Positions 26,300 through 34,454 of a stretch of 64,000 nt of DNA are shown one piece after another. The translations under genes were made by a program, and so were the position numbers. Source of the stretch: an uncultured bacterium (GTDB lineage Bacteria; Bacteroidota; Bacteroidia; Bacteroidales; Bacteroidaceae); assembly GCA_905214625.1 (NCBI GenBank), contig CAJMMQ010000003.1, forward strand, positions 68,418 to 132,417, in the 5' to 3' direction. Each line of letters opens with the position of its first letter. The first letter of the stretch is position 1. Below the pieces are notes generated by a model, which saw only the letters and a program-made list of their open reading frames with translations, searched no databases and was not told where the DNA came from.

Positions 26300-27118
26300 T
26301 CAAAGCACGTCGAGATATTTCTCCAGAGGTATGCCGCGGTTCTTGTCAGTGTTGTCTTTGTTAAGCTCTATCAGCCTGTACACCACGTCCATGGCCTTGC
26401 GTGTGCTTGTCTTCAGTTCCTTTCCGCCCAGCAGATAGCCTATGAGCACTGCCGAGAAGATGTCGCCGGTGCCGGGGAAATGAACGGGTATCTCGGTGTA
26501 GGGCTGCGTAAAATATTCGCCGTTAAGATGATTGTAGCCAACAACCGAGGGCTGACCGTCTACACGTATGCTCGTTATCAGAGCCGACTTTGTGCCTAAC
26601 TTCAGAAGTGAGTCGAGCAGACTGCGTGCGCCTTCGGCAGTAACTCCGGCCGCATCGTATCGTCTGCCTGTAAGATAGCACGCCTCAGTATAGTTTGGAA
26701 ACGTCAGATGGGCCACGCTCACCATCTCGCGCATGCTCTTTATAGCCTCGTCAGTAACGCCGTTATACAGCTTGCCGTCGTCGCCCATTATCGGGTCAAC
26801 GTATATCACGGTGCCTTTCTGCGCCTGCTCCTGACAATAAGCCGAAATGATATCCGCCTGCGCCTCTGATGCCATGAAGCCTGTGGCTATGGCATCGAAC
26901 GAGAAACCGAGCTCGCGCCATACAGGGAACACACCTTTGATATATTCTGTTGTTTCAAGTATGTTGAACTTTCCATAGTCGAGCGTGTTCGACACGAGTG
27001 CCGTAGGAAGATTGTATGTGGGATGTCCCAGATACGACAATATGGGGAGCATGGCTGCCGTAGCCACCTTGCCGTAGCCGGCAATGTCGTTTATGAGCAA
27101 TATCTGTTTCTTTTTCAT
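26300..27118 (-). CDS. Pyridoxal/pyridoxamine kinase (PdxY/PdxK type)
   Basis: This phosphorylates vitamin B6 vitamers with ATP in the salvage route to pyridoxal phosphate, in the cytoplasm. The 272-residue protein has the ribokinase-type fold: N-terminal ILLINDIAGYGKVA (the substrate-binding strand-loop), IYVDPIMGDDGKLYNG, NYTEACYLTG (ATP-binding NxxE region) and HFPGTGDIFSAVL, the anion hole with the catalytic Asp. The ATG at 27118 is used; a GTG nine bases upstream is less likely. It has its own consensus promoter (27138-27170). Confidence 0.88.
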   Translation of the reverse strand: MKKKQILLINDIAGYGKVATAAMLPILSYLGHPTYNLPTALVSNTLDYGKFNILETTEYIKGVFPVWRELGFSFDAIATGFMASEAQADIISAYCQEQAQKGTVIYVDPIMGDDGKLYNGVTDEAIKSMREMVSVAHLTFPNYTEACYLTGRRYDAAGVTAEGARSLLDSLLKLGTKSALITSIRVDGQPSVVGYNHLNGEYFTQPYTEIPVHFPGTGDIFSAVLIGYLLGGKELKTSTRKAMDVVYRLIELNKDNTDKNRGIPLEKYLDVL

Positions 27119-27137
27119 CACTTTCACGTTTCGTCTG

Positions 27138-27170
27138 CAAACTTACACAAAACTGCCGAATTAACGCAAA
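27138..27170 (-). promoter_or_regulatory. Promoter of the pyridoxal-type kinase
   Basis: Minus strand: TTTG (27170-27167), 21 bases, TAAGTTTG (27145-27138). It is 20 bases upstream of the ATG. Confidence 0.7.
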
Positions 27171-27381
27171 CAAAACTGAAAATTTGTATCATTGCCGTTT
27201 TTATCACATACAACAGGTTTTGCTCTCTTGTATGTATAGCAGAGAAGGCTTTGTCTATTAACTAAGATTATCGCCATAAAGATGAAGAATCTCGCATAAA
27301 TTGATTACTTTTGTAAACGGATTGAGAATGCTCACTCCTAAACATATTGAGAATTTATAAAGAAGCGTTATGCTTTTCTTG

Positions 27382-27502
27382 TAAGTTGGAAACGTAGGAA
27401 ATTTCAGAACTTGGCACAAGAGAGGGCATAGTGGTTCTCACGCTATAGCGTGGGCTGCTATTATCATATCTGTGCCAAAGGTTTCCTACGACCTCCAACT
27501 TA
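27382..27502. repeat. MITE-like inverted repeat with central palindrome
   Basis: The arms pair in three blocks: TAAGTTGG with CCAACTTA, CGTAGGAAA with TTTCCTACG, and TTGGCACA with TGTGCCAA. They enclose a centre with a perfect 14-bp palindrome CACGCTATAGCGTG (27439-27452). No coding capacity is seen. It could be a non-autonomous mobile element or encode a structured RNA. Confidence 0.6.
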
Positions 27503-27712
27503 GACATGATGGCATTGCAGTTCCACGCTTCATATTGTATAACCGCCCTCAGAGGAGCTTATGGGCACAAAACATACTTATATATGGAACAACACTTCTG
27601 CCAAAGTCGCGGAATGCCGATGCAACCATAACTATGTCATTCTGCATTTTAAAGGTACAGAGGCTACATTCTGGATTAACGGAGAAATTAATCACTCTAC
27701 AATTTGATTTAC

Positions 27713-28057
27713 ATGAAAACAATAATTTCTGATACACAAAACATTGCGGCCTGCGGCCTTTACTGCGGAGCATGCCGCAAACACCTTGCCGGGAAATGTC
27801 CCGGATGCAGGCTGAACGAGAAAGCATCATGGTGCAAGACACGCTCATGCTGCATGGCAAACAAATTCAACACATGCGCCGAGTGCTCGCGCGACGTGAA
27901 CGACTGCAAACAGTATTCAAACTGGATAGCAAAAGTGTTTGCCTTTCTGTTCAACTCTGACAGGGCGGCATGCATACGCTATATCAAAGAGAAAGGCGAA
28001 AAGGCATTCGCCGAAGAAATGAGCAAACGTAAATGTCAGACAATCAAGAGAAGATAA
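27713..28057 (+). CDS. DUF3795-like cysteine-rich protein, 114 aa
   Basis: A small cytoplasmic protein with 10 Cys. The N-terminal pattern CGLYCGACRKHLAGKCPGCR, then WCKTRSCC and CAECSRDVNDC, is the arrangement of the DUF3795 family, thought to bind zinc or an Fe-S cluster. The function is unknown. The ATG at 27713 is chosen; a TTG nine bases upstream would only add IY. It is 4 bp upstream of the DJ-1/PfpI gene, so the two are surely co-transcribed. A link to redox or aldehyde stress is suggested only by that neighbour. Confidence 0.85.
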   Translation: MKTIISDTQNIAACGLYCGACRKHLAGKCPGCRLNEKASWCKTRSCCMANKFNTCAECSRDVNDCKQYSNWIAKVFAFLFNSDRAACIRYIKEKGEKAFAEEMSKRKCQTIKRR

Positions 28058-28061
28058 ATAT

Positions 28062-28682
28062 ATGAAAAACGAAATATTATATGTCCTGCTGGACAACTAT
28101 GCCGACCACGAACCTGCGTTCCTTGCCTCGGCCATAACATGCGATGAGCGCGGCATTAAAGAGACACCTAAGTTTATAAACAAGACCGTTGCCCCCACTC
28201 TAGATGCCGTATGCTCCTGCGGAGGCTTCCGCACTCTGCCCGACTACTCGTTAGACACCATGCCCGAGGATTACGCAGCACTGATACTTGTAGGCGGATT
28301 CGGCTGGCTTAACGGGCAGGAAGCCGACAGAGTGGTGCCAATAGTAAGAAATGCCATCGGGCGCGGCATCATTGTTGGAGCAATATGCAACGCGGCATCA
28401 TTCCTCGCCAAGCACGGATTTCTGAATGACATCAGGCATACCGGAAACGGACTGGAACAATTGAAGCTTTGGGGCGGAAACAACTATACGAACGAGGTCA
28501 ACTATGTAAACGGACAGGCAGTGTCAGACAAGCGTATAGTTACAGCCAACGGCTCCGGCTATCTGGAATTTGCCAAAGAACTTCTTCTACTGCTTGAGAA
28601 CGACACTCCCGAACGAACGGAAATGTTCTACCGTTTTAATAAAGAAGGACTTGTAAAAATAACCTCAAACTCAAGCAAATAA
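28062..28682 (+). CDS. DJ-1/PfpI family protein, 206 aa
   Basis: A class I glutamine amidotransferase-like protein. The nucleophile elbow is VGAICNAASFLAKHG (Cys in AIC), preceded by ALILVGGFGW, as in DJ-1/PfpI proteins. The family includes glyoxalase III-type chaperones, proteases and isocyanide hydratases, and I cannot choose between them. The His that completes a PfpI triad is not obvious after the Cys, so the activity may be non-proteolytic. It is co-transcribed with the DUF3795 gene. Confidence 0.88.
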   Translation: MKNEILYVLLDNYADHEPAFLASAITCDERGIKETPKFINKTVAPTLDAVCSCGGFRTLPDYSLDTMPEDYAALILVGGFGWLNGQEADRVVPIVRNAIGRGIIVGAICNAASFLAKHGFLNDIRHTGNGLEQLKLWGGNNYTNEVNYVNGQAVSDKRIVTANGSGYLEFAKELLLLLENDTPERTEMFYRFNKEGLVKITSNSSK

Positions 28683-28701
28683 GTCTTTATGCAAACAGCC
28701 A

Positions 28702-28785
28702 GCAGCAACAAGAGTGACGTCACGCCGGAATTATTAAATTAAGAAATAATTTAGATGCATACCATTTCGTCACTTTTGTTGCTGC
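28702..28785. repeat. Inverted repeat with 18-bp arms and 48-base loop
   Basis: GCAGCAACAAGAGTGACG (28702-28719) pairs with CGTCACTTTTGTTGCTGC (28768-28785) with one G-T mismatch. It starts 20 bp after the DJ-1 stop codon. No T-run follows, so it is either a stable mRNA 3' hairpin or a mobile-element remnant. Confidence 0.6.
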
Positions 28786-29166
28786 CACATTTTAACCTAA
28801 ATCGTACTAGAATTTAACCTTTCATTTTGCCTCATAACAAGATGTCCTAAACAAAACATACTGTTTAATATTACCTACTCAAACCTCACAAAAATTTGCA
28901 TAATCTCTCCCCTAGCCCATTCGCCGGTCTAGAATTTTTCATGCCGAGCTACTCCATTTTTTATCACACAAAACAGTTTTTTGTTATTTTACACACGGAG
29001 CATAAAGGCATTAAATCGTGGTCAGAATATTATCACGGAACAGTAAAAAGTCAGGACAAAATATTTTTTCAATCTAGAAAATCAACATATAACGGATGTT
29101 AAAGAGAATGCATTGCAGCAGCAAAATATTTAACATCTGTTTGCTTTCCTCATGCAAAAATGACGC

Positions 29167-29232
29167 AAAAACATGGATTTTCAGAGCTAAAACGGCTGTT
29201 TTTGTGATGCAAAAGGGCAACATCCGAATGGT
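29167..29232 (+). repeat. Decayed 22-bp periodic element, copy R4
   Basis: Units beginning AAAA start at 29167, 29189 and 29211, again exactly 22 bp apart. The first has the TTTTCAGAGCT end seen in the first unit of the other copies, and the second reads AAAACGGCTGTTTTTGTG. It is A-richer and less palindromic than the intact copies. Confidence 0.55.
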
Positions 29233-29433
29233 AAACCTATCGGTTTTGAGTGAAAAGTGGCCGAGTAATATTTTTTAACCATTGCGTTTTAGTTCCACGA
29301 AATGTATAAAGCACTATAAATCAACGCCTTAACAAAAACACGCAAAATTCGCCATTTTTCACGCCAAACCACGAAACTGTGACGAGCAGGGCGATTCTGG
29401 AGGCGTTAAACGTTCAATTTAGGAGATATTTTT

Positions 29434-29560
29434 TTAGGAGTTAAAGGAGTTATAGTAGTTAAAGGAGTTAAAGTCAAATGCCATGCTCTTTTAGGAGTTA
29501 CTTTTAGGAGTTAAAGAAGTTAGAAGGAGTTATCGCCAACAAGTTGGCTAGGAGTTAAAG
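29434..29560 (+). repeat. Cluster of TTAGGAGTTAAAG-type short repeats
   Basis: At least seven variants of (TT)AGGAGTTA or GGAGTTAAAG occur in 127 bp, irregularly spaced and partly interrupted. The spacing is too irregular for a CRISPR array. It may be a slippage-prone or protein-binding cluster. Confidence 0.65.
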
Positions 29561-29695
29561 TCAATAGTCTTGTGGATTCTTATCAACCACTCTGCATTTT
29601 AATTTTTCATTGCGCGCAGCGCCTGCTTTCGCAAGACGTTCTTAATTTTTAATTCTTAATTGCGCTCTGCGCCTGCTCTTCACTTAATTAGCCTA

Positions 29696-29940
29696 ATGTG
29701 CCGACAATCAATAAAATTAATCTGCCGGAATTAAGTATAAGGATTTTTCAATCCGCTTGCTTCCTATTTTAATTATAGGTATGGGTTCTTATCAATCACT
29801 CTGCATTTGGATTTTTCACTTTTCTCTTTTATCTTTTCACTTTCGTAAGACTCCGATTACTTTCTATTCTTTGATTAATAGGTACGAGTTGCGGATCAAA
29901 GATCCTGACACTTAATGCTGTCGGATGCCACAGCAGTCAA
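29696..29940 (-). repeat. Inverted, expanded copy of the 8-kb repeat modules
   Basis: The reverse complement contains the same landmarks as 7726-8117: ATCCGACAGCATTAA, GGATCTTTGATCC, CCTATTAATCAAAGAATAG, GGATTGAAAAATCCTTATAC, CTTAATTCCGGCAGATTAAT and TTTTATTGATTGTCGGC. About 90 extra bases sit in the middle. It is in opposite orientation to the copies 22 kb to the left. Confidence 0.75.
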
Positions 29941-29995
29941 AACAATAAAATGACAAGAAATACCGTTTCCGCATGGATAATTATAAAAAAATACC

Positions 29996-30003
29996 TATCT
30001 TTG
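29996..30003 (+). promoter_or_regulatory. -7 box of the GNAT toxin-antitoxin-like pair
   Basis: TATCTTTG, 24 bases upstream of the ATG at 30028. No TTTG is found at the expected -33 position. Confidence 0.55.
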
Positions 30004-30027
30004 CAAAAACAATTATTAATTACAACT

Positions 30028-30186
30028 ATGGCATTAGAAATTAAAGCAATCCCTACGCTGAGAGGGCGAGAAGCAAAACGCTTTGTAAAAGAGGCGGACA
30101 AGGCTTACCAAAACAAGGGAAAGACTGATTTCAGCAAACAGGTTAAAGTAGCCCGTGCCATATTGAAAAAAGCCAATATGTTGTAA
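30028..30186 (+). CDS. 52-aa putative antitoxin partner of the GNAT protein
   Basis: A very small hydrophilic, basic protein (MALEIKAIPTLRGREAKRFV, then a helical tail ending KVARAILKKANML). It is placed between a consensus -7 box and the GNAT gene, whose ATG begins only 2 bases after its stop, the arrangement of a toxin-antitoxin operon. It does not look like the ribbon-helix-helix DUF1778 antitoxins that accompany TacT/AtaT toxins. The ATG at 30028 is preferred because upstream in-frame codons lie across the promoter. The function is inferred from context. Confidence 0.7.
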   Translation: MALEIKAIPTLRGREAKRFVKEADKAYQNKGKTDFSKQVKVARAILKKANML

Positions 30187-30188
30187 GC

Positions 30189-30788
30189 ATGGGATTTCTG
30201 TTAGAAAAATGCAGCTTTTCAACACTAGATGAGGATGTCATAAAAGTATGTCATTCTTTTTTGTGCGGCAACACTGACTTAGATGATTTTTTCCAGCATG
30301 ACGCTCCTGCTTATAGCAAGCAAATGCTTGGAAAAAGTTACTGTTTTAGATTGGATGACAATCCGGCCGTCATCGTCTGTGCCTTCACACTTTCCAATGA
30401 CAGTATCCGTGTAGATATTATTCCTAATAGCAGGAAGAAAATAGTGAGAAAGAATATACCACATTCTAAACAAATGCGCCGTTACCCGGGGGTACTGATA
30501 GGAAGATTAGGCATCAATAAAGATTTCGCTCATTGCGGCATAGGCAGTGAACTGATGGAGTTCATTAAGTCGTGGTTTATTGATGCTGGAAACAAGACCG
30601 GATGCCGTTTTCTTATTGTGGATGCTTACAACGAAGAAATTCCATTAAAATATTACCAAAAGAACAATTTTAAGTTCCTTTTTTCGAGTGAAATACAAGA
30701 AATGGAGAATACCGGATTTAACAAAAGTACAAAACTACCTACACGACTTATGTATTTCGATTTAATATCATTGCTAAATGAACAGTGA
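30189..30788 (+). CDS. GNAT acetyltransferase, possible TacT/AtaT-type toxin
   Basis: A 199-residue single-domain GNAT protein. The acetyl-CoA-binding region is YPGVLIGRLGINKDFAHCGI followed by GSELM, which closely follows the GRLAV-(x)5-G-x-G pattern of tRNA-acetylating toxins such as TacT and AtaT. The preceding ARRRVPRSIPH-like stretch of those toxins is represented by NSRKKIVRKNIPHSKQMRR. The C-terminus has the usual IPLKYYQKNNFKF (catalytic Tyr region). Those toxins block translation by acetylating aminoacyl-tRNA. It is translationally close (2 bp) to the small upstream gene, and the pair is bordered by interspersed repeats. Confidence 0.8.
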   Translation: MGFLLEKCSFSTLDEDVIKVCHSFLCGNTDLDDFFQHDAPAYSKQMLGKSYCFRLDDNPAVIVCAFTLSNDSIRVDIIPNSRKKIVRKNIPHSKQMRRYPGVLIGRLGINKDFAHCGIGSELMEFIKSWFIDAGNKTGCRFLIVDAYNEEIPLKYYQKNNFKFLFSSEIQEMENTGFNKSTKLPTRLMYFDLISLLNEQ

Positions 30789-31050
30789 TAATGATAGCAG
30801 TAACAATAAGCTCGTACAATCAGACATATCACAGCAAGAGGATTCTAAACAACCGAAAGTCAGGATTTAAAGAATAGAGTTGTTAAAGTCAAACGCTTTG
30901 TTATTATAAAGCAACTAGACATTTGTATTTTCATTCTTCGTTCTTTAAGCAAAAAATCCAATTACTTTGTTATAATGAAAGTTCTTATCATTGTTATGAA
31001 GCAACAATAGAATCCACAAAACATTTGACTTTAACTTATAAAAGAAAATT

Positions 31051-31527
31051 CTAAAGTTCAACCCTGCCGTCTGACGGATACGTGAAATTGATTTCGTGGA
31101 GCGTGTTGTGGCTGTTTATCACAAGAATATATTTGCCGGCCTTCAACGGCCCAACCTCGTAAGAGACGTCGAAGGGACAGATGCAGTTGCAGCTTGTGTC
31201 GGTCTCCTTTTCAACAACGCTTATGCGGTTGCCTGTAACGGTCAGCGTAACGTCTATTTTCTCCGAACAGCAGTTGTAAGACACGTTGGCGTGGTTTATG
31301 TAGACATAGCCGTCGCTCTTGCTCTTATACTCTACATACTCTGTATCAAACGGACTGCGTGTGACTGCGGTACCGGCCTGTGAGGACTGTCCTTCGGTCT
31401 TACATCCCGTAGTGTAGACATTACGGACATTTACCGTTGTCGTTCCTTCGTCGTCGCTGCTGCATGACGAAACAATAAACGCCGCACATATAGCGGCAAG
31501 ACATGAACAAATTAGATTTAGCTTCAT
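31051..31527 (-). CDS. Unrecognised cysteine-rich lipoprotein, 158 aa
   Basis: A lipoprotein (lipobox FIVSSC at residues 17-22) with a beta-rich mature part and an unusual CCSEK ... CNCICPF set of Cys residues (five in about 40 residues), which may form disulfides or bind a metal. DGYVYINHANVSYNCCSEKI and KAGKYILVINSHNTLHEINF suggest a small beta-sandwich. I do not recognise the family. It is a single gene between repeat-rich DNA and the susF terminator. Confidence 0.75.
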   Translation of the reverse strand: MKLNLICSCLAAICAAFIVSSCSSDDEGTTTVNVRNVYTTGCKTEGQSSQAGTAVTRSPFDTEYVEYKSKSDGYVYINHANVSYNCCSEKIDVTLTVTGNRISVVEKETDTSCNCICPFDVSYEVGPLKAGKYILVINSHNTLHEINFTYPSDGRVEL

Positions 31528-31693
31528 AGATTAAGGCTTTTTAGTTGAGAAACTCTTGTTGGCTGTAACCTCAATGCACCGCCTTGAGCGCTGACCTGAG
31601 GCGAAAGACGCCGGCCGCAGCATGGGTCTTTACAGATACTGACGCCGGCGAGAGAGTGATGCGGCTATGAAAAATGTGCCACAAAAAATCAAA

Positions 31694-31729
31694 TGCGCCA
31701 CGCACTTTGTGACAAGAGTGCATGGCGCA
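31694..31729 (-). terminator. Terminator of the susCDEF operon
   Basis: TGCGCCATGCACT / AGTGCGTGGCGCA (minus strand) forms a 13-bp stem with one G-U pair, followed by TTTGATTTTTTG, 18 bp after the susF stop. Confidence 0.8.
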
Positions 31730-31746
31730 TAACACAAAACCAGATA

Positions 31747-33198
31747 TTATTCTGCTAAGAATACAAATTCAGTGGTAATGTCGTTGAAGTAGACGCTGTA
31801 GGTACCAGCCGGAACTGTCATGTTGCCGCCGTTATAGTCGGCTTTGCCATAATAGTTGTCGGCAATGTTAGCACCATTGCCCCAGCTGTCTGCCCAGTCG
31901 TGGTCGGCACGGAACTTGAGTCCGCCGTCAGACGGGATGCTGACCTTGGCATACCAGTTGTGAGGAGTAACCTGAGTGAGGTCTACGTCGCCGTTCCAGC
32001 TGTTGAAGTCGCCGATGAGCGAGATTGAGGTGTACTCCTTCGGAGCCTGGTCGCTGAGCTTGGTCCATGTGTACTTCATGGTAGTCATGTCGATAGTGAA
32101 GGTGTAATACTCGGCAGAAGGAGCAGAGATAGACTGTGCGCCGGAGTTGATGATGTCGCCCGACGGAGAGTTGTCGCCGTCAACTGCACATCCGTAAGCC
32201 TTGTCCCAGTTGCCGAAGTCGGCACCTGCCCAGAACTTCAGGTCCCATGCGCCCTTCCATTTTGTGGTGTAGCTCATCACTGTGTTGGTCTGCGGATAGA
32301 ACAGACATGTCATGCCTGTAGCCGGATTGTTGTTCCATCCCTGCAGGTCGCCCACCATGTAATACTCGCCGGCCATCTCTTCGATGGTGTAAGTATAGTC
32401 CATCATGTTGACGGTGAGCTTATAGAAGCCCTGCTTCTCTATCTTACCGGCCTTTGGAGCTGTGGTTACGAGCGAGCCTGTGAGACTCGGGTCGCCGTCA
32501 ATGGCAACACCCACAACACCGTCTGTTCCCTCATGCCACAAGTCGCCAGAGTCGATGTTGCCCTGCGGAACTATCTTCCAGTAGCAGTCAGCCTTAGGTG
32601 TTGTGAACACTACAGAGAATACAGGATCATCGTATACATCGGCACCAGAATGTGAGAACTTGATAGCTACATCAGCAGCCCATCCGCACATATCGCCAAC
32701 AAGATAATAAGCATCGGCAATATAAGGAGCCTTAGGCGTAACTGTGAACTGTATCTTGCCTGCGTCAACAAGGAACGACTGGCCGTTGACAACGATGTCT
32801 GAATAAACCTGAGCGTCGAACACACGGGCTGCCGGGCGACGTCCATAGAACTCAACCACGGCATCCTGAAGCGCTGTGCTGTCAACCATGCCGTCGGCAG
32901 TTGTCTCGAGAGTTTTCTTTGTTGCAGAAGAGCCGTCAGCCGGCAACAGTTCCATGCGTGTATGCTCTATCGTGGCACCCTCAGGCAGGGTTGCAACCGA
33001 AAGCGTGAACACCTTGACGCTTGTGCCCGGGTTAGCCAGGTCGATAGGGTCGGCAGCCGTTGCCGTATAGCCCGGCAACGTAACTGCTTCTTCCTGCGGA
33101 TTGCTCTGCGGGTCGGCCCAGTCGTCATAATCGCCGTTACATGAAACGAACGTCATGGCTGAAAGCAACAGACCGCCCAAAAATAATATCTTTTTCAT
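31747..33198 (-). CDS. susF: SusF-like surface starch-binding lipoprotein
   Basis: A non-catalytic outer-membrane lipoprotein that holds starch at the cell surface. It has a lipobox TFVSC at residues 16-20, an Ig-like N-terminal domain (about 35-155) and three starch-binding modules in a row, each with a YYLVGDMCGW / YYMVGDLQGWNN / ISLIGDFNSWNG start. That is the SusF plan (Ig plus three CBMs), and the 483-residue length equals Bacteroides SusF (about 485). It is last in the susCDEF operon, 34 bp after susE and ahead of a terminator. Expression is inferred to depend on the LacI-type site before susC. Confidence 0.9.
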   Translation of the reverse strand: MKKILFLGGLLLSAMTFVSCNGDYDDWADPQSNPQEEAVTLPGYTATAADPIDLANPGTSVKVFTLSVATLPEGATIEHTRMELLPADGSSATKKTLETTADGMVDSTALQDAVVEFYGRRPAARVFDAQVYSDIVVNGQSFLVDAGKIQFTVTPKAPYIADAYYLVGDMCGWAADVAIKFSHSGADVYDDPVFSVVFTTPKADCYWKIVPQGNIDSGDLWHEGTDGVVGVAIDGDPSLTGSLVTTAPKAGKIEKQGFYKLTVNMMDYTYTIEEMAGEYYMVGDLQGWNNNPATGMTCLFYPQTNTVMSYTTKWKGAWDLKFWAGADFGNWDKAYGCAVDGDNSPSGDIINSGAQSISAPSAEYYTFTIDMTTMKYTWTKLSDQAPKEYTSISLIGDFNSWNGDVDLTQVTPHNWYAKVSIPSDGGLKFRADHDWADSWGNGANIADNYYGKADYNGGNMTVPAGTYSVYFNDITTEFVFLAE

Positions 33199-33232
33199 AA
33201 TGATATTTCTGTTAAATGGTTTAGATTATTGG

Positions 33233-34420
33233 TTATTTTACTTCTCCTCTGTCGTAGTCGAAGTCTACATAGAGTTTCTGACCCTTCTCGCAGGTAACAG
33301 AATAGTCGCTGCCCACGTTCTTAGCCCAGTTGTCAGGGATGTCGCAGTCGCGCCAGTAGAGGTCGCCCTTATAGAGAGTGAACTCTGTGCGCCACCAGTC
33401 GAGACCCGGCACCTTAACACTTGCGCGGAGCTCGCCGCCGGCAAGGAAGGCAGGAGATACCCACTGAGCAGAAGCATCGGCAGGAGCTGTAAGCTGAGTA
33501 GCTGCGTCATGTCCCCATGTAACCTGAGACATAACAGTACCGATGACGTAAGCCTCGCCCGGATAAACAGTAAGGGCAGACTTAATCTGGTTGTTCTCAA
33601 CCGAAACGTTCATAAACAGAACATACCATCCGCCGTTGGCCACCTGTATGCCGCCGTCAGCACCCTGAGACAAGCCTGCGCCGGCCTGGTCGTCAAACGA
33701 ATTGGTCATTGCATAGCCCTTGTCCGGTGTGTCTGTGTCGCCCCACATGAATGTTGAGCCTGCAGCAAGATAAGCCATGCCGTAGAACTGGCCCTCGAAT
33801 CCGTAGACAGCAGCAAGAGGCTTAGCCTCAGAACCGTTGCGGATAGAAGAACCTGCGATATATACAGTCTTAGGCATTGTTGCAACATAAGATACAACAA
33901 CCTTTGGCAGAGTGATTACGTTAGAGTTGCACCAGCCCTTGTCGCTGTTGGCGATGTGGGCACGCAGGCGCACGTAAACAGGCATAACTATGCCGGAGGG
34001 GTCGGCGCCGTCGTTCTTCTCCTGATACATTCTTACAATGGCATTGTTCATTTCGGTAGCGTTTACGTTCATGTTAGCCTGGTTGTATGTAGTCTCAAGA
34101 GTTGTGTAAGTGGCAGCCTCCACCTTGGCAGCATCGCCAGAAGCGAAGTCAGGGTCGATAGAAACCTGCACCTGATATGTGGTTACAACAGGGAAGCCAT
34201 AGTCGGGCTGCGATGTCGTAAGGTTGACATATGTAGAGTTAGCCAAGTCGTATATATTGTCGTTGGCATGAGCCGGCACGTTAAGCACAAACGATTCGGG
34301 CTGATTTAATATAGGATTGCTCTCGTCGTCGGTCTCGCATGAAGCCATGAAAGGCAGCACGCCCAACATCAGTGCCGGAACGAACAGTTTCTTTATTATA
34401 TTTTTCATAATCATTTTCAT
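33233..34420 (-). CDS. susE: SusE-like surface starch-binding lipoprotein
   Basis: An outer-membrane lipoprotein with a lipobox (FMASC), a SusE-type N-terminal Ig-like domain (ESFVLNVPAHANDNIYDLANS) and two putative starch-binding modules (starting near KTVYIAGSSIRNG and EAYVIGTVMSQVTWG). The 395-residue length fits SusE (about 387). Three closely spaced in-frame ATGs (34420, 34414, 34408) could start it; all precede the signal peptide. It lies between susD (34-bp gap) and susF. Confidence 0.88.
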   Translation of the reverse strand: MKMIMKNIIKKLFVPALMLGVLPFMASCETDDESNPILNQPESFVLNVPAHANDNIYDLANSTYVNLTTSQPDYGFPVVTTYQVQVSIDPDFASGDAAKVEAATYTTLETTYNQANMNVNATEMNNAIVRMYQEKNDGADPSGIVMPVYVRLRAHIANSDKGWCNSNVITLPKVVVSYVATMPKTVYIAGSSIRNGSEAKPLAAVYGFEGQFYGMAYLAAGSTFMWGDTDTPDKGYAMTNSFDDQAGAGLSQGADGGIQVANGGWYVLFMNVSVENNQIKSALTVYPGEAYVIGTVMSQVTWGHDAATQLTAPADASAQWVSPAFLAGGELRASVKVPGLDWWRTEFTLYKGDLYWRDCDIPDNWAKNVGSDYSVTCEKGQKLYVDFDYDRGEVK

Positions 34421-34454
34421 TTTAAAACTTTATTGCAAACTGATTGCCATGTTA

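Larger units (their letters stand above)
27119..27712. other. 594-bp intergenic region
   Basis: It holds the kinase promoter (27138-27170) and a 121-bp imperfect inverted repeat with a perfect CACGCTATAGCGTG centre (27382-27502). The remaining sequence carries no convincing gene; an 86-codon frame at 27472 lies inside the repeat and lacks gene-like features. Confidence 0.6.
28683..30027. other. 1.3-kb gene-free, repeat-rich region
   Basis: It contains, from left to right: an 18-bp-arm inverted repeat (28702-28785); a decayed 22-bp periodic element (29167-29232); a cluster of TTAGGAGTTAAAG-type repeats (29434-29560); AATTTTTAATTCTTAATT-type sequence; an inverted copy of the 8-kb repeat modules (29696-29940); and the -7 box of the GNAT pair (29996-30003). 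Open frames of 60-68 codons at 28896 and 29096 have no gene-like features. Confidence 0.7.

Noticed and set aside
27472..27732. 86-codon open frame upstream of the DUF3795 gene
   Set aside because: It begins inside the 121-bp inverted repeat and overlaps the start of the real DUF3795 gene in another frame.
28896..29278. Two short open frames (68 and 60 codons) in the 1.3-kb gap
   Set aside because: Composition is A+T-rich and low-quality, one overlaps the decayed 22-bp element, and neither has a promoter or recognisable domain.
29434..29560. TTAGGAGTTAAAG cluster considered as a CRISPR or as a row of ribosome-binding sites
   Set aside because: Spacing is irregular, there are no unique spacers of fixed length, and no open frames follow the AGGAG cores.
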